Shown here one piece after another: positions 51,162-60,688 of a DNA stretch of 64,000 nucleotides. Source of the DNA: Psychrobacillus sp040274765 (GTDB taxonomy: Bacteria > Bacillota > Bacilli > Bacillales_A > Planococcaceae); NCBI GenBank assembly GCA_040274765.1, contig JBEMAY010000001.1:1-64000 (forward strand), written 5' to 3'. The notes beneath the pieces were generated by a model, which was not told the DNA's origin, did not search any database, and was given only the letters and a program-made list of their open reading frames with translations. The position numbers and the translations under genes are program-made. How positions within the stretch are numbered: position 1 is the stretch's first letter; every line of letters begins with the position of its first letter.

Positions 51162-51321
51162 GTTAATCTTCCTTTCTATTTGGTGTTAATAATAAAATAC
51201 CCGTTTTTATCAGAGTGAAACAGGTTTATTGAAAATAACTTAGGGAATTTGATTATTAATGAAACCTTTTTAATTTACTTTCGTACAATAGCTATGTCCA
51301 TTAATAATAGGGGGTAGGAAA

Positions 51322-51789
51322 ATGATATCAAGAACAGGAGAAGTAGTATTAGGGATTATCGGAGCAGTTTTTAATGTAATTGCAATCATACTAGTTTCTT
51401 TACTTGTCATTAACGGTAGCACGGCATTTGAAGACGAGGAATTTTCAAATGTCCTAGAAGAACAAATCTTTAGTGATCCAACACTGACTGCGGAAGAAGC
51501 TGAAGAAGCTTTAGGCTTTGCTGAGATGTTTGTAGACTTATTTGGAGTTCTTGGCTGGGCAGCAGTAGTTGTATTCGTAATTAGTTTAATCTTTAACATT
51601 TTAGGAATTGTATTTGTTTCTAAAAACAAAAAACCAAAACTTGCGGGTATCATGTTCATTCTAGGTGGAATTTTTGCAGGAATTATTTCCTTAACATCTA
51701 TCATTTTATATGTAGCTGCAATCATGTGTTTCGTCAGAAAATCACCAGTTAAATTTGAAGACGAATATACTACGGAAAAAACATACTAA
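51322..51789 (+). CDS. DUF4064 family membrane protein
   Basis: The 155-residue protein has four hydrophobic segments: about 7-30, 70-97, 104-125 and 128-142. An acidic extracytoplasmic stretch (FEDEEFSNVLEEQIF) lies between the first two. The opening MISRTGEVVLGIIGAVFN and the GIMFILGGIFAGI block are typical of DUF4064 proteins of Firmicutes. The function is unknown. The gene stands alone and ends at a bidirectional terminator shared with the convergent acetyltransferase. Confidence 0.85.
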   Translation: MISRTGEVVLGIIGAVFNVIAIILVSLLVINGSTAFEDEEFSNVLEEQIFSDPTLTAEEAEEALGFAEMFVDLFGVLGWAAVVVFVISLIFNILGIVFVSKNKKPKLAGIMFILGGIFAGIISLTSIILYVAAIMCFVRKSPVKFEDEYTTEKTY

Positions 51790-51822
51790 AAAAAACACCG
51801 GCTTAATAAGCCGGTGTTTTTA
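51789..51822. terminator. Bidirectional terminator
   Basis: AAAACACCGGCTTA and TAAGCCGGTGTTTT form a nearly perfect palindrome with A and T tracts on either side. Confidence 0.9.
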
Positions 51823-52294
51823 ATGGATATAAATATTTAGCTGTAGATAGTGGATGCCCTTCAAAGTATTCATCAAACTCTTCTAGACATTCAAATCCAT
51901 AATGCTCATAAAAAATACGAGCAGGTTCATTTTTGCTTTCAACATAAACAAATAATTGTTTTCCAACAGCCATATGGTTAACGCCAGCTTCTAATAGCTT
52001 CCTACCGTACCCCATTTTTTGAAACTCTGGGAGTACGTAAATAGCTGTAAGCTCAGCATCACCATCTTCGTCCACATAAGTAAAGTTAGCAAAGCCTATA
52101 GCCTCACCTTTATATTCAGCAACCAAAAAAATAGTTTTTTCTATACGTTTGGCTATCATCATCGGAGAATAAGCTTTTTCTAAAAATAATTTCTGAATGT
52201 TTTCTGGTATTATATCTTTATAAGTATCATTCCAACTGACCTGTGCGATCTGTTGTATAGTAGGAATATCATTTAACGTAGTCGCCCTTATCAT
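51803..52294 (-). CDS. GNAT family N-acetyltransferase
   Basis: A 163-residue GNAT protein: MIRATTLNDIPTIQQIA at the N-terminus, acetyl-CoA loop PEFQKMGYGRKLLEAG in the middle and ARIFYEHYGFE at the end. The substrate is unknown. The ATG at 52294 follows GAGGTG with six bases between; an alternative GTG lies inside that RBS and is rejected. It is convergent with the DUF4064 gene; the shared terminator overlaps its last codons. Confidence 0.88.
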   Translation of the reverse strand: MIRATTLNDIPTIQQIAQVSWNDTYKDIIPENIQKLFLEKAYSPMMIAKRIEKTIFLVAEYKGEAIGFANFTYVDEDGDAELTAIYVLPEFQKMGYGRKLLEAGVNHMAVGKQLFVYVESKNEPARIFYEHYGFECLEEFDEYFEGHPLSTAKYLYPLKTPAY

Positions 52295-52401
52295 TTGAAA
52301 CACCTCTTTAAGCTTTTTGTAATCATAACAAAATTTCTATCAATCTTCTATACGTAATTAGAAAATAATTGAAAATAAACATTTTTACATAGGAGGCAAA
52401 C

Positions 52402-52851
52402 ATGTCCTGGGAGTTAAAGAAATTTAGTGAATTAGATACTCATAATCTTTATGAAATATTAAAGCTGCGCGTAGAGGTTTTTGTTGTGGAACAAAATTGT
52501 CCATATCCGGAACTAGATGATTATGATCAACAAGCTCTTCATCTCTACCTTAAAGAAAATAATGTAATTCTTGCTTACTGCCGTATTTTACCTGCAGGTC
52601 TCAAGTATGACGATTGCTCTATTGGAAGGGTTATTGTTAAGGAACAGGCAAGAGGAAAAGGTCACGCACGGGTCCTTATGCAAAAAGCTATTAAAATCAT
52701 CGAAACATCTTGGAGTGTTCCAAGCATAAAGCTATGCGCGCAAAGTCATTTACAAAATTTTTATCAATCCGTTGGTTTCCAAACAATTAGTGAGGAATTT
52801 GATGAGGATGGTATCCCTCATGTATATATGATTAGGTCGAAAAAACAGTAA
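52402..52851 (+). CDS. ElaA-like GNAT N-acetyltransferase
   Basis: The 149-residue protein opens MSWELKKFSELDTHNLYEIL and has LRVEVFVVEQNCPYPELDDYD, the diagnostic ElaA segment, with GRVIVKEQARGKGHARVLM as the acetyl-CoA loop. ElaA proteins are GNATs of unknown natural substrate. RBS TAGGAGG. The small gene at 52910 follows after 58 bp and could be co-transcribed. Confidence 0.9.
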   Translation: MSWELKKFSELDTHNLYEILKLRVEVFVVEQNCPYPELDDYDQQALHLYLKENNVILAYCRILPAGLKYDDCSIGRVIVKEQARGKGHARVLMQKAIKIIETSWSVPSIKLCAQSHLQNFYQSVGFQTISEEFDEDGIPHVYMIRSKKQ

Positions 52852-52909
52852 GTGTTATATTGGATTGAATAGGGTATATAAATCTTATAATTATATGGGA
52901 GGTAATATA

Positions 52910-53212
52910 ATGGCGAAAAATAGATCACTTTTATTGGCAGGACTTGCAGCCGGTGCTTATGCTTATTTCAGGAAAAAAGAAAACCGTGATAAAGCAATGG
53001 AAGCATTTAATAACACCAAAAATAAAGTAAACTCCTTTATGGAAGCGCAAAAACAAGGTGTTCAAGAGGAAGGAACCGGCAATCCTAACCCTTACCATGA
53101 AGAGGATAGTAATATGGTGAGTGAAGGAGCCATGACAAGCGTCAAGTACTACAATGAGGAAGAAGCGGAAACTAAAAATGTTTCTTCTGATAAGGATTCA
53201 AAACAAGAATAG
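52910..53212 (+). CDS. Small YtxH-like protein of unknown function
   Basis: A 100-residue protein with one short hydrophobic stretch near the start (LLLAGLAAGAYAYF), then a charged, amphipathic and acidic tail. The plan recalls YtxH/general stress proteins, but sequence identity to them is not assessable here. The ATG at 52910 follows GGGAGG; an upstream frame to 52865 begins without an RBS. It ends at a terminator (53227). Confidence 0.7.
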   Translation: MAKNRSLLLAGLAAGAYAYFRKKENRDKAMEAFNNTKNKVNSFMEAQKQGVQEEGTGNPNPYHEEDSNMVSEGAMTSVKYYNEEEAETKNVSSDKDSKQE

Positions 53213-53226
53213 AAATTAACTTATTA

Positions 53227-53254
53227 AAGATGGTGCCCTTGGGCGCCTTTTTTA
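53227..53254 (+). terminator. Terminator
   Basis: GGTGCCC-TTG-GGCGCC with one G-T pair, followed by six T. Confidence 0.8.
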
Positions 53255-53478
53255 TTTTACATATATAGATATTACTGTATAATTTCTAAAAAATACCTTT
53301 AATATTTGGGCGATAGAGACGGGACTTAGGTTTTACTTGTTTTTTCTCCAAATTAAATTCTCATTTCTCTATTGTTCTTTTAATTGAATTAGCATTTATT
53401 TATCACTCACACAGTTTTAAGATAGGATATTTAGGGTACGAAAAAGAAACGGATATATTTTAAGGAGGAAGCAAAAAA

Positions 53479-54378
53479 ATGAAAAGGGCCATGTTAATTT
53501 ATAATCCTTCTGCTGGACGGGAAGAAGCTAAACAATATAAAGAAAGAGCAATGGAGGTCTTAGCAAATTTAGGTTATGACGTGACAGTAAAAGAAACGCA
53601 AAAGCAAGATGATGCCACTCATTTTGCCGAAATGGCTTGTACTGAAAAAATGGACTTTTTGTTAGCCATGGGAGGAGATGGAACAATAAGTGAGGTAGTG
53701 AATGGTCTTGCTGAACGAGAAGACCAACCTTTATTTTCTTTTGTCCCCCTCGGTACAGTGAATGATTTTGCTAGAGCACTTGGCATTCCTCTTGAACCAG
53801 AAATTGCAATAGAAGCGCTTAAGATGACTAATGTTGAACAAGTTGACGTAGGGAAAATCGGGGATAAATATTTTGTTAATGTAGTAGCGATTGGGGATAT
53901 TGCTAGCAGTGTGGCCGATACTCCGGTAGAACAAAAAACGAGGTATGGCTCAATTGCCTATTTAATGGCTGGAGCAAAGGCAATTATATCGAACGAAGAG
54001 GTAGAGATGACTATTACCCATGATCATGGTTCATGGAAGGGGACTTCTATATTAGTTTTAGTTGCTTTGACCAATTCTGTAGGTGGATTTGAGAACTTGG
54101 TTAAATCTGCTAAAATTGATGATGGGAAAATGCATGTGTTTATCATAAAACATGCAGGATTAGCAGCAATTGCACGTATGGGTACTAAAGTAATGTTAGG
54201 AACACTTGGTAAGGATGAGGGAGTGGAGACTTTTACTACAGAGCGACTCCAAATAGACTCAACACGTCCGCTATTTTGTAACGTAGATGGTGATCAAGGA
54301 GACTGTACTCCTCTCGATATACACATTCTTCCTCAACATTTAAAAATGCTTTTACCTAAAAATACAGAAAGCAATTAA
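53479..54378 (+). CDS. Diacylglycerol/lipid kinase family protein (DagK/BmrU/YegS type)
   Basis: A 299-residue lipid kinase with the family motifs IYNPSAGREEA at the N-terminus, the nucleotide-binding MGGDGTISEVVNGL near residue 63 and PLGTVNDFARAL. The C-terminal lobe has NVDGDQG. It phosphorylates diacylglycerol or a related lipid at the membrane. RBS AAGGAGGA with good spacing. It is apparently monocistronic; the 265-bp region before it holds only the preceding terminator. Which paralogue (DgkB, YtlR or BmrU) is not decided. Confidence 0.88.
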   Translation: MKRAMLIYNPSAGREEAKQYKERAMEVLANLGYDVTVKETQKQDDATHFAEMACTEKMDFLLAMGGDGTISEVVNGLAEREDQPLFSFVPLGTVNDFARALGIPLEPEIAIEALKMTNVEQVDVGKIGDKYFVNVVAIGDIASSVADTPVEQKTRYGSIAYLMAGAKAIISNEEVEMTITHDHGSWKGTSILVLVALTNSVGGFENLVKSAKIDDGKMHVFIIKHAGLAAIARMGTKVMLGTLGKDEGVETFTTERLQIDSTRPLFCNVDGDQGDCTPLDIHILPQHLKMLLPKNTESN

Positions 54379-54481
54379 AAGTCTAGTTTTTTACTATAAA
54401 ATGTTATAAAATGATTCTACATCCCTATTTAAAAATCAGGTACTAATGTACTATAAAATTGACTGGAAAGATGAGGTACTT

Positions 54482-55273
54482 ATGGATAATACAGAAAAAA
54501 TATTCTTAGATTACTTCACAAAAACCTATGCCAAGGAAATGGGTATTACCAATAGAGTAGAAGGTCTCGATAGATTTTTTGATTTAGAAAAAAAATTATT
54601 TTTAGATATGTATTCATTTGAAATTGAGAGATCAAAAAAGGTATTAAGAGAAATCATCGATTTAATTATAGCTACTAATAACAAGCAAATGATTCAAAAC
54701 GTAAAGTATTATTACATTCAATTATCTGCTGTAATGGCTAGGAAATTGTATGAGAGTCAGGTTCCTATGGATAAGGTGATGGCTTTTAATAATGCTAGCG
54801 TGGAAATTATAGACACGAAGATGAGTGATGCACAATTTTTACAATGTGCAGATGAGCTAGTAGAATTCTTTGTTATGGTTATTACGGAGAGGAAAAAACC
54901 TTCCTTTGGCCACCAAACAGTAAATAAGGTAATTCTTTATATTAACGATGAGATTGAAACAAATCTAACTGTAGAAGATATTGCTAAACAATTTAATATT
55001 AGTACTAGTCACTTATCTAGAATATTTAGAGAACATACTGGTGTAACGTTAGTAGAATATTTAAATATTAGAAAAGTAGAAGAGTGCCAGTATTTTTTAC
55101 GACATACAAATAAATCAATATCAGAAATTTCTAATTCATTTCACTTTTGTAATCAGAGCTATTTCACACGTATCTTCAAAAAATATACTGGTCTGACTCC
55201 TAAACAATTTAGAGACCACCAAGAACATCCTAATTTCAAGTACAATTTTCCAAAAGAACCCAAAACTTATTAA
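54482..55273 (+). CDS. AraC family transcriptional regulator
   Basis: A 263-residue protein. The last 100 residues form a double-HTH AraC domain: ETNLTVEDIAKQFNISTSHLSRIFREHTG and SISEISNSFHFCNQSYFTRIFKKYTGLTPKQFRD. The helical N-terminal part (about 1-150) is not the cupin of sugar regulators and its ligand is unknown. ATG at 54482 with GAGGT five bases before; the frame starting at 54446 lacks an RBS. The target is not evident: neighbours are a lipid kinase and a YidC insertase. Confidence 0.88.
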   Translation: MDNTEKIFLDYFTKTYAKEMGITNRVEGLDRFFDLEKKLFLDMYSFEIERSKKVLREIIDLIIATNNKQMIQNVKYYYIQLSAVMARKLYESQVPMDKVMAFNNASVEIIDTKMSDAQFLQCADELVEFFVMVITERKKPSFGHQTVNKVILYINDEIETNLTVEDIAKQFNISTSHLSRIFREHTGVTLVEYLNIRKVEECQYFLRHTNKSISEISNSFHFCNQSYFTRIFKKYTGLTPKQFRDHQEHPNFKYNFPKEPKTY

Positions 55274-55352
55274 ATAATTTCTCCATGTAATATTTGAAAA
55301 ATAGCTTCATAGAGGGTATACTCGATATAGTTTGAAAAATGAAGGTGAAGCG

Positions 55353-56120
55353 ATGAAGAAGAAAATCAGTTTATTCTCTATCCTTATTTTTGCAACAGTC
55401 CTACTTAGTGGGTGTTCAGGAATAGAAAACAAAGAAGGTACTTTTTACAATATATTTGTTCGACCTTTTGAATTTTTAATTGAATTTTTTGGAGACATTT
55501 TCAACGGTAGTTATGGGATGGCAATCATTGCTATTACTATACTTATTCGTTTAGCTTTGATGCCCTTGATGCTTAAAAATTATAAGAATCAACAAGGCAT
55601 GAAAGAAAAAATGGACAAGCTTAAACCAGAAATGGATGCGATTCAAAAAAAGCTAAAAGAAACCAAATCAAAAGAAGAACAGATGGTTTTACAGCAAGAA
55701 ATGATGGGCTTATATCGTAAGCATAATGTGAATCCATTAAACATGGGTTGCTTGCCAATGTTGATTCAGATGCCAATCGTTATGGGATTATATTTTGCTA
55801 TTTTATATTCAGCTGATATAAAATCACACGAATTTTTATGGTATAACTTGGGGTCACCTGATATCGCCATGACACTGATCGCTGGGGCAGTGTATTTTGC
55901 ACAAGCTAAAGTTTCTCTATGGACAGTACCGGAGCAGCAGCAACAACAAATGAAGCTGATGGTTTATATTTCACCGATTATGATTATGTTTATCTCGTTC
56001 AGTTCGATGGCAGCATTACCGCTATACTGGGCTGTCGGGGGTATTTTGTTAATATTCCAAACATATTTAGGTCGTAAATTTTATTCAAACCATCCAGAAA
56101 AAGCAGAAGAGTCTGTATAA
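55353..56120 (+). CDS. yidC: Membrane protein insertase YidC (lipoprotein-type paralogue)
   Basis: Inserts proteins into the membrane. The 255-residue product carries a lipoprotein signal (lipobox LLSGC, Cys21), five helices, the substrate-groove Arg in TILIRLALMP, the cytoplasmic coiled hairpin (MKEKMDKLKPEMDAIQKKL) and the NPLNMGCLPMLIQMPI block. These fit the SpoIIIJ/YqjG type. The ATG at 55353 follows GAAGGTG. It is not near rnpA-rpmH, so it is probably the second, YqjG-like or YidC2 paralogue. Confidence 0.9.
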   Translation: MKKKISLFSILIFATVLLSGCSGIENKEGTFYNIFVRPFEFLIEFFGDIFNGSYGMAIIAITILIRLALMPLMLKNYKNQQGMKEKMDKLKPEMDAIQKKLKETKSKEEQMVLQQEMMGLYRKHNVNPLNMGCLPMLIQMPIVMGLYFAILYSADIKSHEFLWYNLGSPDIAMTLIAGAVYFAQAKVSLWTVPEQQQQQMKLMVYISPIMIMFISFSSMAALPLYWAVGGILLIFQTYLGRKFYSNHPEKAEESV

Positions 56121-56126
56121 AAGAGA

Positions 56127-56159
56127 GAGGAGCTTTTTGCAAAAAGAGCTTCTTTTTTT
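56127..56159 (+). terminator. Terminator of the YidC gene
   Basis: AGGAGCTTTTT and AAAAAGAGCTTCT pair with a bulge, followed by TTTTTTT. Confidence 0.65.
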
Positions 56160-56185
56160 ATGAAAAAGTTAAGGGGTCAAGCTTA

Positions 56186-56293
56186 TCCATTTTGCCCCTC
56201 GGGGTCAAATGGATAAAAGCTGCGGTGGCTGAGGAGCTGCCTCCTCGCTTTTCCCCATTTGCCTGTCGGGGCAAAGATAGGCGCTGAAGCATT
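56186..56293 (+). repeat. Dispersed GC-rich repeat element, single copy
   Basis: GCCCCTCGGGGTCAAATGGA to CCATTTGCCTGTCGGGGC, with the GAGGAGC..CTCCTC inner hairpin: the same unit as at 13694-14183, in the plus orientation. It is close to the start of the gene at 56315 and the flanks are AT-rich. The GGCGCC spacer seen in the tandem array is shortened here to GGCGC. Confidence 0.88.
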
Positions 56294-56314
56294 TAATATA
56301 ATAGAGGTGTTCGT

Positions 56315-56560
56315 ATGAGTAGAAATTGGATTTTTGGTATTTTAATTGTAGCTGTTAGTATTGCTTCTTTAGTATTTATTATAAAAGGAGATATAAATCT
56401 AGCTGTTTTGTTTATGACTCTTATCTTTGTCTTAAGTAATGGTTACCGAGCTATTGTATTTAAGGAAAAGGGGCATGAGCGGGAGGCGAAATGGATGAAA
56501 ACAATGGCAATCGTTTTCGCTGTCCTATTTGTACTCGTATTGTTTTTAACAATCACCTAA
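56315..56560 (+). CDS. Small two- to three-span membrane protein
   Basis: An 81-residue protein. Hydrophobic stretches lie at about 5-22, 27-43 and 62-80, with the charged loop FKEKGHEREAKWMK between the second and third. No family is recognised. RBS AGAGGTG before the ATG. Its promoter would have to lie in or beyond the repeat element just upstream, which could have changed its expression. It ends in a bidirectional terminator shared with the convergent MFS gene. Confidence 0.75.
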   Translation: MSRNWIFGILIVAVSIASLVFIIKGDINLAVLFMTLIFVLSNGYRAIVFKEKGHEREAKWMKTMAIVFAVLFVLVLFLTIT

Positions 56561-56601
56561 AAAACCGTGAAATCATCTACACATGATTTCACGGTTTTTT
56601 A
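56561..56601. terminator. Bidirectional terminator
   Basis: AAAAACCGTGAAATCAT and ATGATTTCACGGTTTTT form a perfect long stem with A and T tracts. Confidence 0.93.
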
Positions 56602-56624
56602 TTTAATTTAAAGTTCTTTAAGAC

Positions 56625-57776
56625 TTAATAGCTAAACTTTTTTCTAGATAGAACAATAATTACAATGGCAGGAATTGTACAAAATGCCATTCCTAAAAAA
56701 GCTAGCTTTGGCTCTATATCGTATAAATAACCACCGGCTAGCGTGAGGATGGCGCTGCTTAAACTCATGGATAGTGCAGCGTAAATTCCTTGGGCAGCAG
56801 GGATGAGCCTTTTATCGAGTGTTCTAGAGATATATTGTATGAAGGCATAGTGTGCAACTCCAAAAGATACAGAATGTAATGCTTGAGTGAGGACAAACAT
56901 CCAAACGGATGGAAATAGATATATTCCAATCCAACGAATGGTGGCCCCAATCCCTGCTAAGAGAAACATCCATGATACCTTTTTAGTTGAAAATAACCTG
57001 TCTGCCACTAAAAAGAATACAATCTCAAAGATGACAGCAACATTTAGAATGATTCCGATATAAAGGCTGTTGACCCCAATATCCTGCAGATAAAGAAATC
57101 CATAATTATTATATGACGCATGGGATCCTTGGATAAGTACAGTCAACGCTAAAATAATGATAAATTGTTTAGAGGTAAAAAGCTCTTTCCATTTAACTGA
57201 GTTATCTTTAGTTGTCTGTAAGGGTACTTCACTTAAAGAAGCAGGCATTGGTCTAGAGTAAGTCAACATAATAATTGCAAGTGCTGCTAACATGGTCCAA
57301 AGTATTGCTTGCTCGTCCCATATAGCGGTCACTCCTCCGATAAACAATAAGGCTACCATGAAGCCCACTGATCCAAACGATCGGCTTTTACCGTAGTGGA
57401 CTTTGTCCTTTTGCATCAGAATGGATGCGCTACTTTCCATAGCAGGCAGTAGGTTCGGATAAATTAAGCTAAATAAAACAGTAATGGTTAATAAAGAATA
57501 AAAAGAATTAAACGGTATGTATAAAACTAGAGCTGCAAAAGAAAATAGAGCTAGCAAACGCAACACCTTTTGCATACTATATCTACCAGTGGCTCGTGGA
57601 AACAAAGCAAATGTTGAAAAAGCTCTTGCAAGCATACCGGCACCCATAATAATACTGGCGGAGGTGACGCTCAAACCCTTAGCATTGGTCAGATAACCAG
57701 TCCAATAGGGCATAAAAACTCCCCATGTGAAGAAAAAAGTGAAAAAATTAATGGATAACCAATTTTGGGGCTTCAT
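56625..57776 (-). CDS. MFS transporter, MFS_1-like (HcaT/YwbF type)
   Basis: A 383-residue, 12-helix major facilitator. The opening NWLSINFFTFFFTWGVFMPYWTGYL and KSRSFGSVGFMVALL match the family of E. coli HcaT (3-phenylpropionate) and B. subtilis YwbF as I recall. The substrate in Bacillales is unknown. The ATG at 57776 has AAAGAGGTCAT upstream. It stands alone; its terminator is shared with the small membrane-protein gene. Confidence 0.82.
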   Translation of the reverse strand: MKPQNWLSINFFTFFFTWGVFMPYWTGYLTNAKGLSVTSASIIMGAGMLARAFSTFALFPRATGRYSMQKVLRLLALFSFAALVLYIPFNSFYSLLTITVLFSLIYPNLLPAMESSASILMQKDKVHYGKSRSFGSVGFMVALLFIGGVTAIWDEQAILWTMLAALAIIMLTYSRPMPASLSEVPLQTTKDNSVKWKELFTSKQFIIILALTVLIQGSHASYNNYGFLYLQDIGVNSLYIGIILNVAVIFEIVFFLVADRLFSTKKVSWMFLLAGIGATIRWIGIYLFPSVWMFVLTQALHSVSFGVAHYAFIQYISRTLDKRLIPAAQGIYAALSMSLSSAILTLAGGYLYDIEPKLAFLGMAFCTIPAIVIIVLSRKKFSY

Positions 57777-58157
57777 AGTATGACCTCTTTACTTTCGACT
57801 TATTAAAGCTAAGTAAATGAGTAAAATTAGCTGTAATAATCGTCTGGATTTATTGTTCATTTCTCGAGTTATTATCCTAAATAGCGTTTTACAAATTAAA
57901 TTACAAACAGTGTCTTTGAATGAAATGTTGTTTGAGGTGTCAGGATAGGCTGAAAACTTCTACCTCTTATAAAACGTATGAAAATAATAGCGTTCGTGTT
58001 TACTCTTAAAACTAGGAATCGCAACTATTTTTGTATAAGTTACAATTTTAAAACGAGTTTAATAATATTATAAAGCATTTTAATTTGATTAGGGATAAGT
58101 TCTATGAAAAATGTTAAACTAGTAATATCGCTAATTGGAAAGAAGGAAGAGCAAGGG
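57777..58157. other. Gene-free AT-rich intergenic region
   Basis: The region separates the divergent MFS and carboxypeptidase genes. No ORF with an RBS, no hairpin with a T run and no recognisable operator were found. It should hold two promoters. Confidence 0.4.
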
Positions 58158-58997
58158 ATGCAATCAAGGTTTAGTTTAATGCAGGAAAAAAAGAAAAAAA
58201 AATGGCCCATAATTGTTGCTAGTGTTATTTTGGGTTTAGTAGTTGTAAGCGCCGTGGGATGGATTGGTATAAATGACTGGAATATAGATAAAAGCTTAAA
58301 GACATTAGGAATCACAGTACAGGATGAAAAGCCTAAAGTGGAATTAGAAGAACCGGTACAAGTCATCGAGGAAGCAAAAGAACCATTAAAAGAAGAGCCT
58401 CCAGTAGTAGAGGAACCGAAAGAAGAAGTGGATCGTTCAGGAGCTAAAGGTTATGAGGGCAATGAAACTCTACCAGCTGAGCCTACCTATGTAGACGGAA
58501 TTATAATAGCGAGCAAGCAATATCCTCTACCAGCTACTTATGCACCCGGTGAAAGTGAAGAAGCAAGACAAGCCTTCGAAGAAATGGCTGCAGAGGCAAG
58601 GCTTTCCGGTTATGAATTAGTAGCATTTAGTACATATCGTTCTTTTGACTATCAACAGCAGTTATATAATAGATATGTGAGCAACGATGGAGTAGAAGCG
58701 GCAGATCGATACAGTGCTCGTCCTGGATACTCGGAGCATCAAACTGGGCTTGCCTTTGACATTGGGGAGCTAAACTTTGAGCAACATTTCGCAAGAGAGA
58801 GCTTTGGTGAAACGCCAGCTGGCCTATGGGTCGCATCTAACGCTCATAAATATGGTTTCATCATGCGTTTTCCTAACGGAAAAGAAAAAATTACGGGGTA
58901 TATGTATGAGCCTTGGCATTTTAGATATGTAGGATTGGACCATGCTGCTAAAATCTATGAAGCTAATACAACGTTAGAAGAATATTTAGGTATATAA
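58158..58997 (+). CDS. VanY-type D-Ala-D-Ala carboxypeptidase (LdcB/YodJ-like)
   Basis: The 279-residue protein is a type II membrane protein with a short cytoplasmic KKKKK segment, one helix (about 17-38), a Pro/Glu-rich linker (about 60-105) and a peptidase_M15/VanY domain. Zinc and catalytic motifs are present: SEHQTGLAFDIG and EPWHFRYVG. It trims the stem peptide of peptidoglycan outside the cell. The ATG at 58158 has AAGGAAGAG ten bases before; the frame to 58104 adds no signal-like sequence. Terminator at 58998. Confidence 0.9.
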   Translation: MQSRFSLMQEKKKKKWPIIVASVILGLVVVSAVGWIGINDWNIDKSLKTLGITVQDEKPKVELEEPVQVIEEAKEPLKEEPPVVEEPKEEVDRSGAKGYEGNETLPAEPTYVDGIIIASKQYPLPATYAPGESEEARQAFEEMAAEARLSGYELVAFSTYRSFDYQQQLYNRYVSNDGVEAADRYSARPGYSEHQTGLAFDIGELNFEQHFARESFGETPAGLWVASNAHKYGFIMRFPNGKEKITGYMYEPWHFRYVGLDHAAKIYEANTTLEEYLGI

Positions 58998-59030
58998 AAA
59001 AAGATCCCATCATTGGTGGGATCTTTTTCT
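58998..59030. terminator. Terminator between convergent genes
   Basis: AAAAGATCCCATCA-TTGGTGGGATCTTTTT, a perfect stem; it serves the carboxypeptidase and cls genes. Confidence 0.9.
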
Positions 59031-59045
59031 TATACTTGGACAATT

Positions 59046-60500
59046 TTATAAAATTGGAGAAATCAGTCGAGCCAGTGATTCCTTAAACTTAATCATAGTC
59101 GACCGTTTTTCATATAGTTCCCATGTAAGTTGAGTAGAGAGTTTCATATCCTCTTCAAATAACTCCGCTAATTGATGGGAAGTTTCATTGTCATAAATAA
59201 ATGCGTTTACCTCGAAATTCAACTTGAAACTTCGCACGTCAATATTTGCAGTACCTACAGTAGACGCTTCATCATCAATAACAATCATTTTCGTGTGTAG
59301 GAATCCATTTTCATAAATGAATACTTTTGCTCCGGCTTTGATAAGTTCTCCAACATAGGAATAGGTTGCCCAGTATACAAATAAATGATCAGGCTTGTTA
59401 GGTATCATAATTCTTACGTCTATGCCTGAAAGACAAGCTACACGGAGAGTATCCATAAAGCTAGCATCTGGTATGAAATAGGGAGACTGAATATAAATGT
59501 ATTTCTTCGCCATCATGATTAATTTTAAATAACCATTTTTAATTTGCTCCCATTCTGAATCTGGACCACTGGAAACAATTTGTAAACCAACAGAGCCTTT
59601 CAACGGAATGGCTGGGAAGAAACGATCAGAATATTCGATGTCGTGTTCTGTAGAAGCTTGGTTCCAGTCTAGTATAAAACGTGTTTGCAGGGGGTGGACG
59701 GAACTTCCTTCAATTCTAAGGTGCGTATCTCTCCAGTACCCAAATTTCTTTTTCTTACCTAAGTATTCATCCCCAACATTGAATCCTCCTATGTAACCAA
59801 TCCTTCCATCAATGACTACTATTTTGCGGTGGTTCCGATAATTCATGCGTGGATTGATTAATGGGAGAATCGATGGAAAGAATGCTTCCACACGTCCACC
59901 TAGTTTAATGAGCTCCTGGAAGTGTCGCTTGCGTAATGATCGAGAGCCTGTGTCATCATACAGTATGCGAACCTTTACTCCTTGTTTAGCTTTTGCTAGT
60001 AGAACCTTATAAATTTCTCGTCCTAAATTATCTAAACGGAAAATATAATATTGAATGTGTATATGGTCCTTTGCGTTTTCTAAATCGAACAAGAGAGCAT
60101 CAAATTTTTCACGACCGTCTGTAAAGATATCTACTTTGTTATCCTGCGTTAAGACGGCATGGTTATTATTAAGATGCATAATAATCAACTCTTTGTAATG
60201 ACTAGCGTCATCCAATCTAAAATCAAAGGATTCATCTTCAATAGCTTCCATTTGAAACTCAATTAATTTATCGATACCTATTTTACTTTTCCCTTCCCAG
60301 CGAAAAAGCGTTTTACGTCGCAATCTTCTACCAAACAGTAAATAAATACCGAAACCTAGGATAGGGATAAAGAATAGAACTAAAATCCATGCCCAGGTAG
60401 AGGACGCATCTCTTCTCTCTAAAAATATTAAGGCGATTGCTAAAGAAATATTTAAAATTAGTATGCCTGTACCAACAAAACCGTATATACTTGCAGCCAA
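59046..60500 (-). CDS. cls: Cardiolipin synthase
   Basis: Joins two phosphatidylglycerols to cardiolipin in the membrane. The 484-residue protein has two N-terminal helices (about 5-58) and two phospholipase D motifs, HRKIVVIDGRIGYIGG and HTKMIVIDDEASTVGTAN (HxKxxxxD). These are the classic bacterial Cls features. RBS AAAGGGTTGGGGG. It is monocistronic, divergent from the ABC transporter operon at 60689. A ClsA-type rather than ClsB is likely from its length and N-terminal helices. Confidence 0.95.
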   Translation of the reverse strand: MAASIYGFVGTGILILNISLAIALIFLERRDASSTWAWILVLFFIPILGFGIYLLFGRRLRRKTLFRWEGKSKIGIDKLIEFQMEAIEDESFDFRLDDASHYKELIIMHLNNNHAVLTQDNKVDIFTDGREKFDALLFDLENAKDHIHIQYYIFRLDNLGREIYKVLLAKAKQGVKVRILYDDTGSRSLRKRHFQELIKLGGRVEAFFPSILPLINPRMNYRNHRKIVVIDGRIGYIGGFNVGDEYLGKKKKFGYWRDTHLRIEGSSVHPLQTRFILDWNQASTEHDIEYSDRFFPAIPLKGSVGLQIVSSGPDSEWEQIKNGYLKLIMMAKKYIYIQSPYFIPDASFMDTLRVACLSGIDVRIMIPNKPDHLFVYWATYSYVGELIKAGAKVFIYENGFLHTKMIVIDDEASTVGTANIDVRSFKLNFEVNAFIYDNETSHQLAELFEEDMKLSTQLTWELYEKRSTMIKFKESLARLISPIL

Positions 60501-60688
60501 AATTACACCCCCAACCCTTTTATGTCTGTCTTTTCTAGTATAGCCGATTTAGTTAAAAGAAAGAAGAATTGTAACATATTGAGCAAACCTATAAGTATAA
60601 GTAATTAGCACAATGAAATATACATATAAGGTGTTTGAATAGTCTGATATAATAAAAGTGGGAATTTAGACTTAAGGAGATGGGAAAA

